In this document: positions 36,446-46,300 of the stretch, in pieces
Numbering within the stretch: position 1 is the stretch's first letter
Layout: each line of letters opens with the position of its first letter
Assembly: GCF_017313085.1 (NCBI RefSeq)
Contig: NZ_JAFLNF010000003.1
Coordinates: 434,001-498,000 of the forward strand
Direction: 5' to 3'
DNA: 64,000 nucleotides
DNA from: Roseibium limicola
GTDB taxonomy: Bacteria > Pseudomonadota > Alphaproteobacteria > Rhizobiales > Stappiaceae
Position numbers and translations under genes: made by a program
Notes under the pieces: generated by a model
What the model saw: the letters and a program-made list of their open reading frames with translations, nothing else
Database searches by the model: none
What the model was told of the DNA's origin: nothing

Positions 36446-36874
36446 CTACTCGTTCACAACTGTCGCGATCAGCCAGTCATCACCCAGCAAGACCAAGTGA
36501 TAGTGACAGGTGAATTCCAGAATAACTTCGCCGTCAGGACCATCCTGGGTCCAGTCGAGCGTGACCAGGGCCGTCGTCCCGCAGACATGGCTGGAGACCA
36601 CCTGGAAATCGGAGGTTACGACCCCCTCCCTGCCGAGAGCTCCCAACAGCGCCGCGATGTTCTCGACCAGCTCTTCTTCGTCGTGAAAAACATGGCCCTT
36701 TTCATGCTGCCAAATCGTGGCTGGCAGCGCGAAGCAATCGGCAATGCGGTCTTCATCCGCATCATTGAAGCCTTCGAGGTAGTCCTCGAACAGAGCGTTG
36801 ATCTGCTCTTCCTCCTCCGGAGAAGAAGTAGCAGCCACGTCTTCATCGTACTCCAGCTTGCCGTCGTCGCTCAT
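36446..36874 (-). CDS. NTF2/SnoaL-like protein of unknown function
   Basis: The protein has 142 residues from ATG 36874, with AGGAG upstream; a GTG at 36928 would add 18 residues. After an acidic N-terminus (SPEEEEQINALF) comes an NTF2-like fold with the long first helix (FEDYLEGFNDADEDRIADCF) and strands ending in HYHLVLLGDDWLIATVVNE. No catalytic residues are assignable. It lies between the glyoxalase-fold gene and the exonuclease on the same strand. Confidence 0.7.
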   Translation of the reverse strand: MSDDGKLEYDEDVAATSSPEEEEQINALFEDYLEGFNDADEDRIADCFALPATIWQHEKGHVFHDEEELVENIAALLGALGREGVVTSDFQVVSSHVCGTTALVTLDWTQDGPDGEVILEFTCHYHLVLLGDDWLIATVVNE

Positions 36875-36943
36875 TTCTTCGTCCAACTCCTGTTCGCCCC
36901 ACCGTCCCGTCGCCGGTGACTCCCCCACATAAGGGAGTTTCTC

Positions 36944-37981
36944 TCAACCGGCCACCGCATCAATCTGCGAAACGGTGGCTTCAGCCGCCTCTTCCCCATC
37001 ATCATATCCGATCATGTTGAGAGGCCGTGCAACAAGTCCCTGATTTTCACACCAATGCACCAGAGCGTCTTCCGCTCCATGGGTCACCCAAATTGTTTGC
37101 GCTCCGGTTTCACGGATGGTCCGGCATAGATCATTCCAGTCGCTGTGATCTGAAATGACAAGTGGCAGCTCAACACCTCTCTGACGGGCCCTGGCACGAA
37201 CCCGCATCCAGCCGGAGGCGACCGATGTCATGGCATCACCGAAGCGTCGGGCCCAACGATCCGCCAATTGGCCGGGCGGACACATGACAATCTCCCCCGC
37301 CAGCTCCCTGCCTCTCGTTCCGACGGGCTCCAGTGACCCAAGATCGACACCCTGATCCTGATAGTAGGTGCAGAGGTTGACCAGCGCCCCGTGGAGATAG
37401 ATCGTTCGTTCATATCCCGCCGCACGGATTTCCGCGATGACACGTTGGGCCTTGCCCAGGGAATACGCGCCGAGCAAATGGGTCTTTTCCGGAAGTAGCT
37501 GAAGCGAAGCCAAAAGCTTTTGCATTTCCTCCTGCGCTGGCGGATGGCGAAACACCGGAAGGCCGAAAGTCGCCTCCGTTACGAAGGTATCGCAGGGCAC
37601 CAGCTCGAAATCCGCACATGTCGGGTCGGACTGACGTTTGTAATCACCGGAGATGACTGTTCGTCCAGCCTTGTCTGCAAGACGAACCTGGGCTGAGCCG
37701 AGCACATGCCCTGCCGGATGCAAGCTGATTTTGGTCTCCGCGACTTTCACGACTTCGCCATAGACCAGCTCCTGGCGCTGTTCGCAAAACCCTTGTCCAT
37801 AACGGATCGCCATGATGTCCAGCGTTTGAGGCGTTGCCAGAACGCTGCCATGCCCGGCACGCGCATGATCGGCATGTCCATGGGTGATGATGGCACGTTC
37901 GACCGGACGAACCGGGTCGATGTGTGCCCTGACATCAGGGCAGTAGAGGCCTTCCGGCGTGAGGATCAGGGTCTCGGACAT
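36944..37981 (-). CDS. Ligase-associated DNA exonuclease (MBL fold)
   Basis: This 345-residue protein belongs to the metallo-beta-lactamase/beta-CASP (SNM1/Artemis-like) group. The metal motif is HGHADH (34-39), with HPAGHVLGSAQV and SGDYKRQSD later and a C-terminal SDHSDW. It is divergent from the Lhr-type helicase gene, about 157 bp away. With the ligase (31805-33472), helicase and PdeM it forms the known four-part repair set, presumably trimming ends before ligation. Confidence 0.93.
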   Translation of the reverse strand: MSETLILTPEGLYCPDVRAHIDPVRPVERAIITHGHADHARAGHGSVLATPQTLDIMAIRYGQGFCEQRQELVYGEVVKVAETKISLHPAGHVLGSAQVRLADKAGRTVISGDYKRQSDPTCADFELVPCDTFVTEATFGLPVFRHPPAQEEMQKLLASLQLLPEKTHLLGAYSLGKAQRVIAEIRAAGYERTIYLHGALVNLCTYYQDQGVDLGSLEPVGTRGRELAGEIVMCPPGQLADRWARRFGDAMTSVASGWMRVRARARQRGVELPLVISDHSDWNDLCRTIRETGAQTIWVTHGAEDALVHWCENQGLVARPLNMIGYDDGEEAAEATVSQIDAVAG

Positions 37982-38138
37982 GTTCTAAACAGTAGGATGC
38001 CGGATCGAAATTGCCAGCCCGTCCAATAGCTTTCTTTGAGCTCTCGGCCATACCCGGTCGTGTGGGCCAGCAGATGGTAACGCGCATAGCCATCACGACA
38101 GGCTCGCCTTTCGCGAAAAGCTTCCCTACATAAGCAGA

Positions 38139-40649
38139 ATGTCAACAACGTCCCTCCCGCCCCGGTTTGAAAATTGGTTTGCATCGCGCGGCTGGAGCCC
38201 GATGGCACACCAGATTGATCTTCTGGGAAAGCTTGAGGCGGGACAATCCACCTTGCTGATTGCCCCGACGGGTGCGGGCAAGACCCTCGCTGGCTTTCTG
38301 CCGAGCCTTGTGGAGTTGGACGCCCGCGGAAGACGAAAGCCGGGCAAAGCCGGACCGAGAAGCGTCCACACGCTGTACATCTCCCCGCTGAAAGCCCTGG
38401 CTGTCGACATTGCCCGAAACCTTGAAGCTCCTGTTTCAGAAATGGCGCTGGATGTGCGGCTGGAAACCCGGACTGGCGACACCCCCTCACACAAGCGACA
38501 ACGCCAGAAGATCAACCCACCCGATATCCTGCTGACAACGCCAGAGCAGATTGCGCTTCTGTTGTCGGATCCGACCGCAGCAGATCTTTTTGCCGGACTG
38601 CGGACCATCATTCTCGACGAACTGCACGCCTTGGTGACGTCCAAGCGCGGGGATCTTCTGGCTCTGGGTCTGGCGCGGCTTCGCCGCCTGGCGCCAAACC
38701 TGCGTACCATCGGCCTTTCAGCGACGGTAGCCAATCCGGATGAGCTGCGCGCCTATCTGGTCGAGCAGCCCGACCCGAAATTGAGAGCCCTGGCAGAGCT
38801 GGTCGAGATCAAAGGCGGGGCCCAGCCAGACGTCGCCATCCTGCATTCTGAAGATCGGATCCCATGGTCCGGCCATTCCGCCCGCTACGCCCTTACAGAG
38901 ATCTACCAGCTGATCAAGGCACATCGAGTCACGCTGCTTTTCGTCAACACACGCTCGCAAGCAGAAGCGGTGTTCCAGGACTTGTGGCGGATCAACGACG
39001 ACACGTTGCCGATTGCCCTGCACCATGGCTCGCTGGATGTGGGGCAGCGACGGAAGGTAGAGACCGCAATGGCTTCAAGTGCCTTGCGCGCGGTCGTCGC
39101 TACCTCATCGCTCGATATGGGGATCGACTGGGGCGACATCGACCTGGTCGTCAACATCGGCGCCCCGAAAGGTGCGAGCCGATTGGCGCAGCGGATCGGC
39201 CGCGCCAACCACCGGATGGATGAGCCATCGAAAGCAGTCCTCGTTCCCGCCAACCGGTTTGAGGTGTTGGAGTGTCAGGCCGCACTGACTGCCTCGCTGC
39301 ATGGCGATCAGGACACGCCGCCTTTGCGCAAGGGGGCACTGGATGTTCTGACACAGCACCTACTGGGACTGGCCTGTTCGGCCCCACTTGATCCAGACGC
39401 CACCTTCGACGAAATTCGTTCCTGCCAGACCTACCGCCAGCTGACGCGCGGGCAATTCGACCGCGCTCTCGACTTTGTCGCCACCGGTGGATATGCGCTC
39501 AGGGCCTATGATCGCTATGCGAAGCTGAAGGCAGGGCCGGACGGCTTGTTGCGGATCGCCAATCCGAAGATTGCTCAGCAATATCGTCTGAATGTCGGCA
39601 CCATCGTCGAAGCACCAATGCTGAAGGTGCGGCTCATTCGATCCAAGGCCGCTGGCCGACGGGCTCCCATCGGCCGTGGTGGGCGGATGCTAGGCGAGAT
39701 CGAGGAGTGGTTTGTCGAGCAGCTCAATCTTGGCGACACCTTCATCTTTGGTGGTGAAGTCGTCCGGTTTGAAGGCCTGCGCGAGAATGAAGCCTTCGTC
39801 TCACGCTCCAAGGCCGATACGCCGATGATTCCCTCCTATATGGGAGGCAAGTTTCCGCTCTCGACCTATCTGGCCGCCAGCGTGCGGCACATATTGGCGA
39901 CAAAGGCGCTCTGGCCAGACTTGCCCGAGCAGGTTCGGGACTGGTTGAAGCTGCAGGACCAGAACTCCAGGCTGCCTGAAGAAAACGGTTTGCTTGTCGA
40001 GACATTCCCGCGCTCCAACAAGCATTACCTGGTCTGCTACCCTTTCGAGGGGCGTCTGGCGCATCAAACGCTCGGCATGCTTCTCACCAAGAGATTGGAG
40101 CGCCTGGGCGCCCGGCCAATGGGGTTCGTTGCCAACGACTATGCGCTGGCGATCTGGGGTCTGGGAGATCTTTCCCTAAGTTTTCAAACGGAACGGATCT
40201 CTCTGGACGAACTCTTCGACGAAGACATCCTGGGAGACGATCTGGATGCGTGGCTCGCCGGGTCAAGCCTGATGAAGCGGACCTTCCGAAATTGCGCCGT
40301 CATTTCCGGGCTAATTGAACGCCGGCATCCGGGCAAGGAAAAGAACGGTCGCCAGGTCACAGTCTCCTCTGACCTCATCTACGATGTCCTTCGGGCGCAT
40401 GAACCAGGTCATTTGCTATTGGAAGCAACGTGGAACGACGCGGCGGAAGGACTTCTGGATATCTCCAGATTAGGCGAACTTCTTGCACGGATTAAGGGAC
40501 GAATCACGCATACTCCCCTCACGAGGGTATCTCCTCTGGCGGTGCCGATCCTTCTTGAGATCGGCCGAGAACCGATCTACGGCGAGGCCATGGACAGTCT
40601 ACTGGAAGAAGCGGCAGACGATCTTGTCATCGAGGCAACCGGTCAATGA
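38139..40649 (+). CDS. Ligase-associated DEXH-box helicase, Lhr-type
   Basis: The protein has 836 residues. Walker A is APTGAGKT (42-49), the DExH motif is DELH in TIILDELHALV, and SATVANP is motif III. Domain 2 has TSSLDMGIDWGDIDLVVNIG and QRIGRANHRMDEPSKA. The Lhr-specific winged-helix and beta-barrel domain follows to the end. It is the 3'-5' DNA helicase of the ligase-associated set. Its stop overlaps the pdeM start by ATGA (40646-40649), showing translational coupling. Confidence 0.95.
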   Translation: MSTTSLPPRFENWFASRGWSPMAHQIDLLGKLEAGQSTLLIAPTGAGKTLAGFLPSLVELDARGRRKPGKAGPRSVHTLYISPLKALAVDIARNLEAPVSEMALDVRLETRTGDTPSHKRQRQKINPPDILLTTPEQIALLLSDPTAADLFAGLRTIILDELHALVTSKRGDLLALGLARLRRLAPNLRTIGLSATVANPDELRAYLVEQPDPKLRALAELVEIKGGAQPDVAILHSEDRIPWSGHSARYALTEIYQLIKAHRVTLLFVNTRSQAEAVFQDLWRINDDTLPIALHHGSLDVGQRRKVETAMASSALRAVVATSSLDMGIDWGDIDLVVNIGAPKGASRLAQRIGRANHRMDEPSKAVLVPANRFEVLECQAALTASLHGDQDTPPLRKGALDVLTQHLLGLACSAPLDPDATFDEIRSCQTYRQLTRGQFDRALDFVATGGYALRAYDRYAKLKAGPDGLLRIANPKIAQQYRLNVGTIVEAPMLKVRLIRSKAAGRRAPIGRGGRMLGEIEEWFVEQLNLGDTFIFGGEVVRFEGLRENEAFVSRSKADTPMIPSYMGGKFPLSTYLAASVRHILATKALWPDLPEQVRDWLKLQDQNSRLPEENGLLVETFPRSNKHYLVCYPFEGRLAHQTLGMLLTKRLERLGARPMGFVANDYALAIWGLGDLSLSFQTERISLDELFDEDILGDDLDAWLAGSSLMKRTFRNCAVISGLIERRHPGKEKNGRQVTVSSDLIYDVLRAHEPGHLLLEATWNDAAEGLLDISRLGELLARIKGRITHTPLTRVSPLAVPILLEIGREPIYGEAMDSLLEEAADDLVIEATGQ

Positions 40650-41377
40650 ATCTCCTGCCCAAGCACATGCGAGAATTCATGGTCGTGCCCGTGTGTCACG
40701 ACATTCAGGTCAACGGACAAACGATTGGCCTGCATGAAAGCGGCATTCTCTGGTGGCCGGATGAGTCCACAATCATCATTGCCGATCTGCATTTCGAAAA
40801 GGGCTCGTCCTACGCCACGCGCGGCCAGATGCTTCCACCTTACGATACGATTGCCACATTGGAAAAGCTCGCAGGTGTCATGGACGCCTTCGATCCGGCG
40901 CGCGTCATCTGTCTTGGCGACAGCTTTCATGACAAGGAAGGTTCCGACCGACTACCGGCGACCTATCGTGCCATGCTCGCCACGCTACAGCTGAACCGGG
41001 AATGGATCTGGGTCACAGGCAATCATGACCCACTTCCCCCCGTCAGACTGTGTGGGGAAACAGTGGACGAAGTCACCATTGGTGGCCTGACGTTTCGTCA
41101 TGAGCCAAGCGAAGACCCCGCAAGATCTGCTGGTGAAATCTGCGGCCATCTTCATCCGGCCGCAAAAGTCCGCCGCTATGGCCGGGCGATCCGTCGTGCC
41201 TGCTTCGTCACCGATGGAACACGGCTTATCCTACCAGCTTTCGGCGCTCTGACCGGTGGGCTGAATGTGATGGATGACGCCTTCTCACCACTGTTCGAGA
41301 AGCGCCGGTTCTCCGCCTTCTTGCTCGGCGACAACCGGCTGTATCCCTTCACCGCGTCCCGTCTCGTCAGCGATTGA
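40646..41377 (+). CDS. pdeM: Ligase-associated phosphoesterase/endonuclease PdeM
   Basis: The protein has 243 residues. Calcineurin-like metallophosphoesterase motifs are complete: DLHF (47-50), GDSFHD, GNHD, and GHLHP near the C-terminus. ATG 40646 overlaps the helicase stop; an internal ATG at residue 12 would be the only rival. Binuclear-metal enzymes of this family act as DNA endonucleases or phosphodiesterases in the ligase-associated pathway. It is likely co-expressed with the helicase from the promoter upstream of 38139. Confidence 0.92.
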   Translation: MNLLPKHMREFMVVPVCHDIQVNGQTIGLHESGILWWPDESTIIIADLHFEKGSSYATRGQMLPPYDTIATLEKLAGVMDAFDPARVICLGDSFHDKEGSDRLPATYRAMLATLQLNREWIWVTGNHDPLPPVRLCGETVDEVTIGGLTFRHEPSEDPARSAGEICGHLHPAAKVRRYGRAIRRACFVTDGTRLILPAFGALTGGLNVMDDAFSPLFEKRRFSAFLLGDNRLYPFTASRLVSD

Positions 41378-41441
41378 AGCAGCTTTTCTTGAACTAAATT
41401 GAAACTCGCAACACGCGCTGCGGCGCGCAGATTTTCTGTGC

Positions 41442-42242
41442 TTAGTCCTTGCGGAAGATCACGCCTGCCAGCCAACCGGTGACCGTCGCCAGAATGACAG
41501 CCAGTACGCCGTAGACCAGTGGGTGGTGGCGCGCCAGGTTATAGGTGACTTGCTCGAAGCCAATCTTTGCCACAGCCAACTCTTGCTCGGTGCGCGACAG
41601 AAGAACCCCATCCTGAATCAGAAACCCCTGAATGCTGTATTTGCCCACCGGGATATTGGCTGGCAGCGGGACGGTTGTCCGGAACATGGTATTGGTCAGA
41701 AACTCGATGGACTCTGGCCGTTCGGCATAAAGCCCCTGCTCCGTCCGCAGCCGCAAGAACGCCTCGCGGAAATCATCGCGTTCTGACAAAGGAACATGAG
41801 AGCTACCGCTGACCGGAAGGTTGAGGTGGTTCAAACCGAGCGCATGCGCGTCGAGCAATTCCCGTCCTCCGAGCTCTCCAACCCGGCCAGTGCTGGCCAG
41901 CGAATAGAAGCTAGGAACGGCCACGAAAGTTTCGTAGTCGCGGTTCACCCAGACCCCTAGAAACCGACCTTTACGCCGGGTGGTGATCTGTTGATCCGGA
42001 CCGACGACCTTGATGATGATGTCGTATCTCCCCGGACGCGACAACGTTTGCGGGTCCATCCCGATCTGCCCGAAAATGACGATCTCTGTCCCGGTGAAAT
42101 TGGACTGGATCGAGACGACATCGGAAGACAGTGCCGTCACGAGTTCCTCTGCGCGGCCTTCGCCACCAAGCAGAAACAGCCCCAGCAGCAGGCCGAGGCA
42201 CGGCTTCAACCAACGCGTCGACAGGCGAGTGCAAGCCGTCAA
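41442..42242 (-). CDS. TIGR02186-family membrane-anchored periplasmic protein
   Basis: This 266-residue protein has a signal peptide (LGLLLGLFLLGGEGRAEE, cleavage after about 31), a beta-rich periplasmic body and one C-terminal membrane helix (about 243-262). The overall pattern matches the TIGR02186 family, which is found beside TauE/SafE exporters. Its ATG overlaps the TauE stop by four bases (42239-42242), supporting a functional pair. The molecular role is unknown; a periplasmic accessory of the exporter is likely. Confidence 0.85.
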   Translation of the reverse strand: MTACTRLSTRWLKPCLGLLLGLFLLGGEGRAEELVTALSSDVVSIQSNFTGTEIVIFGQIGMDPQTLSRPGRYDIIIKVVGPDQQITTRRKGRFLGVWVNRDYETFVAVPSFYSLASTGRVGELGGRELLDAHALGLNHLNLPVSGSSHVPLSERDDFREAFLRLRTEQGLYAERPESIEFLTNTMFRTTVPLPANIPVGKYSIQGFLIQDGVLLSRTEQELAVAKIGFEQVTYNLARHHPLVYGVLAVILATVTGWLAGVIFRKD

Positions 42243-43168
42243 GACCCTGCTCCCCCCATGATCGCGATGGAATAGAAATCCGTCGGCGTCAGCAGAAGAT
42301 CCACTGCAAACCGCAGCCCGACGAGCAAAACCAGCAATGCCAACAGAAGGCGCAGCTGATCTCCGCGCAAATTTTGGCCCATGCGGGCTCCGAATTGCGC
42401 GCCAATCACGCCGCCGATCATCAGCGTCAACGCAAGAACAATGTCGACGGTCTGGGTTCCGATGGAATGCAAGACAGTGGCTGTCGCCATGGTGAAGAGG
42501 ATCTGCAGAAGCGATGTCCCGATCACCACATTGGTGGGAACCCGCAACAGATAAATCAGCGCTGGCACCATCATGAAGCCGCCGCCAATCCCCAGGATTG
42601 TGCCGAGGAAGCCGATGGTGGCGCCCAGAAACAGGACCGGGATCACGCTGACGTAGAGCTTCGACTGACGGAACCGCATCTTGAACGGCAGGCCGTGAAT
42701 CCAGTTGTGCTGGCCTGGGCGCCGAATGCGTGCGGCCCCACCGCTGCGCCGCCGCCGCATGGCGCGCAGAGATTCAAACAGCATCAAAGTGCCGATGGTA
42801 CCGAGGAATGTCACGTAGGACAGCGAGATCACCAGATCGAGCTGACCGAGATTCTGCAGCACTTCAAAAAGGAAAACGCCTACGATCGAACCGGAAATGC
42901 CGCCGACCAACAACATTGTGCCCAGTTTGAAATCAATGGCCTTTCGCCGCCAATAAGTCAGGACGGCCGAAGTAGACGAGGCCGTCACCTGAGTGGTGAC
43001 CGTGGCCACCGCGACGGCTGGCGGGATACCAGAGAAAATCAGCAAGGGCGTCAACAGGAAGCCGCCGCCAATGCCGAACAGCCCGGACAAGAACCCCACG
43101 GCTCCACCCATGCCAAATATCATGAAGATATTGACCGGTATTTCGGCGATGGGAAGATACAGTTGCAC
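42239..43168 (-). CDS. TauE/SafE-family anion exporter
   Basis: This 309-residue membrane protein has eight or so helices in two internal repeats, each with the family-typical GxxxGxxGxGGG stretch (SGLFGIGGGFLLTPLL and LGTILGIGGGFMMVPAL). The family exports sulfite, sulfoacetate or related small anions, often from taurine catabolism. No taurine or sulfonate genes are in the window. It is translationally coupled to its TIGR02186 partner. Confidence 0.9.
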   Translation of the reverse strand: MQLYLPIAEIPVNIFMIFGMGGAVGFLSGLFGIGGGFLLTPLLIFSGIPPAVAVATVTTQVTASSTSAVLTYWRRKAIDFKLGTMLLVGGISGSIVGVFLFEVLQNLGQLDLVISLSYVTFLGTIGTLMLFESLRAMRRRRSGGAARIRRPGQHNWIHGLPFKMRFRQSKLYVSVIPVLFLGATIGFLGTILGIGGGFMMVPALIYLLRVPTNVVIGTSLLQILFTMATATVLHSIGTQTVDIVLALTLMIGGVIGAQFGARMGQNLRGDQLRLLLALLVLLVGLRFAVDLLLTPTDFYSIAIMGGAGS

Positions 43169-43286
43169 GGTAGACAGCAGACCTTGGAAGCGCCCGGAAG
43201 GCTAATTTACATCGGCACGGTTAAATCTTCTCGAAAAAAGCACGTCAATGCCCAACAAGCAAAGAAACAGTCCCCAAAACGAGATC

Positions 43287-43314
43287 AGGCACGCCTTCTT
43301 TATCAGGCGTGCCT
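43287..43314 (-). terminator. Likely hairpin terminator of the PodJ-like gene
   Basis: A perfect 10-bp stem AGGCACGCCT / AGGCGTGCCT surrounds an 8-base loop, 26 bases after the gene's stop. The T run after it on the minus strand is short (CGTTTT), so efficiency is uncertain. Confidence 0.6.
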
Positions 43315-43339
43315 TCATGATCACAGATGCGCTGATTTC

Positions 43340-46300
43340 CTAGGCATCCCGGCGTTCCAGTGCTTTCAAAAGATCGGCATCCGCTTCGCCTGTCTCGCTG
43401 CTGCCACTGTTGCGCTGGAAAGCCCGAATGGCAGTGCGTGTCCTCGGGCCGATTGCGCCATCCGGCTCTCCGGCCTCATAGCCCAGGCGGTTCAGATGAA
43501 ACTGAACCTGCTTAACTAATGAGGTGTAGTCGGTGACATCATCCATCAGCGTCGATGCGTCTGTCGAGAAGCCAGTGCTTTCCGCCCAGGCCGGGTCCGG
43601 GATCACCTTGTTGGCGTTTTCGGCAGGCGTCTTCAGAGCAAAGTTCTCGACCGCCAGTCGTGCATTGGCCAGGTTTTCCTGGTCCAGCATGTTGGCGATC
43701 TCATCCCGCTTCTGTGCCGCATCCTGGTCACCCTGTTCTGCAGCGACCGCGAACCATTTGTAGCTGGCCACAAGATCCTTTTCGACGCCAAGGCCGCGAG
43801 CATAGAGGATACCCAAGTTGAAGAGGCTGTCCTTGATGCCGTAGTTGGCGGCAAGCTCGAACCATTTTGCCGCTTGGGCAAAGTCCGGTGTGCCTTCGAC
43901 GCCTTCAGCATACAAAACCGCAAGATTATGCATCGACTTGGCGTTCCCGGCTTCGGCGGCCTTGGTATACCAATCGCGTGCCTTGATCCGGTTGCGTTCA
44001 GTGCCGCGACCTTTTTCATAGAGACTGGCGAGACGGTACTGTGCGGGGGCCAGGCCTTGCTCTGCAGACCTTTGATACCACTTGGCTGCTTCTTCCAGAT
44101 TGGCTGGAACGCCCTGACCTTCAGTGTATTTAACACCGACGAGGAAAGCGGCCGCGGCATCACCGCGTGCAGCTGCCGTGCGCAGGGCGACAGAACCAAG
44201 TTCAGCTGGAGGGAGCGGTGTGCTCAGGTTGACCGGGCTGCTCTGCTGCGTGGTCTGAGAGAAACTGCCGGCGGGCACAGGCTCGGCTTCGCCAATTGCC
44301 TGAGGCGCGTTGGGGGTGGCGAATGCGAGATCGCTTCCAGCTTGAGCTGCAGGGGCATCTTCCATTTCCCGAGCGAGCTCCGGTTCGGAGGCAACATCCA
44401 TATTTGCCATCTCGGAAGACGATCCGACCTCAGGGGCCTCAGCAATCTCAGCGTCGAGACCATCTGGCTCAACAATAGGTTCCAGCGGCACCTGAACCCG
44501 CTTGGGTAGGGCGGCGGTATTCGTTTCAGCGGTCGAGAGCGGGGTGCCCTGCTCATTAAGGCCGGACGCATTCGAGCCGACAACGCCCATCTGATCTTCC
44601 ATTGCCGGCACATCGGTTGCCGCAACATCCTGAGAAGATGGCATCACCATTCGAGCGATCTGCAAAGTACCCAGAGCCAGAACCACAGCAGCCGCCGCAA
44701 ACATCAGGGCTCTGCGACGTCCTTTGCCGCCCTCGGATCCACTCTGCTCATCGTCCAGAACCGAAACTCTTTCGCGCATATGCAGTTCATTGTCTGCATT
44801 CCCGGTTTCCGACTTTCCTGCATAAAGACTGCCGGATGGACGCGCATCCAGATCGTCCTGCACCGCCGTGCCGGCCTCAGTGTCCTTTTCGCCGCGCTTC
44901 AAAGTGTTGCGGAGCCAATTTCCACGGGCTTCTCCACGCTCGGGCGCTGACGCCGCCACCGGCGTCTCAATGGCTTCCTTGGCTGCTTTTCGTGCCGGCT
45001 TGGCCGCTTTGACCTTGGCCGGAGCCTCCTTGCGCGATTGTTGCTCAAGCTGGGCTGCCTCCTCAGAGGCCGCTTGTGCGGCGCGCCGGGCAGCAGCAAT
45101 GAAATCGGCTTTGCGATCCCGCACCCGTTCGCCGGGTCGGTCATCCTTACCGGTCGTAACTGGTGCTGTCGGCTTGGCACCTGCAGCATCCGGCTCGCGC
45201 TTCAAAAACGCCCCCATGCGCCCTGCTGCTGCAACCGATGAGGCGCCAGAGACGGGGCCGTCCGTTTTTTCCAAATGCTCCAATCGGTCAGTCAGGGCAG
45301 AGAGAACCGACTGCACACCATCGAAAGTGTTGCGAGTGCGTTCCTCTGACCCTTGAGCCGCCTGAAGAAGTTTACGGAGATCTCCCTGCAAACCTTCGAT
45401 GGCGTCGTCATATTCGGTCGAACGTGTCTGAGGCTGACCGGCGACCACGCCCTCGGCAACTTCGCGAGCCGCCTTTTTCGCCATCACGACCACATCATCG
45501 CGCGTGGCCTTGAGATTATCCTCGATGCGCGCCAGCGCCGAGGAAATACGTGCGGTATCCTCATCGCGTTCAGCAGAGTTTTCGAGGTGCTCAGCCAGCT
45601 GTGCAACCTTGGCTCCCAACTGGTCCAGACGGCTATCGTCAAGCTGGCCACGGTCTGCGGCAAGGGTCTCGGCCAGTTCGGCGATCCGCTGCTCCAGCTT
45701 TTCCGTCTGCGGGGGCGCCGAGAAGGACGCCCGCATCTCGCCGATTTCCTTGCGCAGCAAATCGAGGTCCGCCGTCGTGACTGAATCGGCAGGCTGTGAA
45801 AGTTGCTCCGACAAATCTCCAATGCGTTTCTGCAGGTCGCCCAGCAGACGCAGGTTGTCATCGGACAGGCTGGCCGACTTACTGGCGCTGGCGTCAAGCA
45901 CCGGAACCGGACGGTTCGAGCGTTTCTCGATCAAATCGATCTTGCTGGAGATCTTTTCCAGCTTACGCTCCAGGGCAGACATGGCCTCGGAGCTTGCTTC
46001 AGCGCTCTGTGGCTTCGGCGTGTTGCGTTCCATCCGCTCAAGACGGCCAGCGATCTCGTCAAACCGGGCGCTCTCCGGCGGCGTACGGTCTTCCGATAGC
46101 ATGCCGACGATATCTTCCAGGCGCCCCTGAAGACGACCAAGCATTTCCGCGTCCGGAAGGCGTTCTTCCATCGCGGCGATACGGGTGTTCATTCCACGCT
46201 GCTCGCGTGCAAGGGTTTCCAGCTCATCCAACCGGCTGGAAACGAAGCGCAACCGATTGTCGATGCTTTCGACAAGATCAGTGAAATCAATCTTGGTGAC

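Noticed and set aside
42131-43519. 462-codon plus-strand frame across the TauE/TIGR02186 genes and into the podJ end
   Set aside because: It crosses three genes on the opposite strand, is rich in Gln/His/Arg, and no domain is recognisable.
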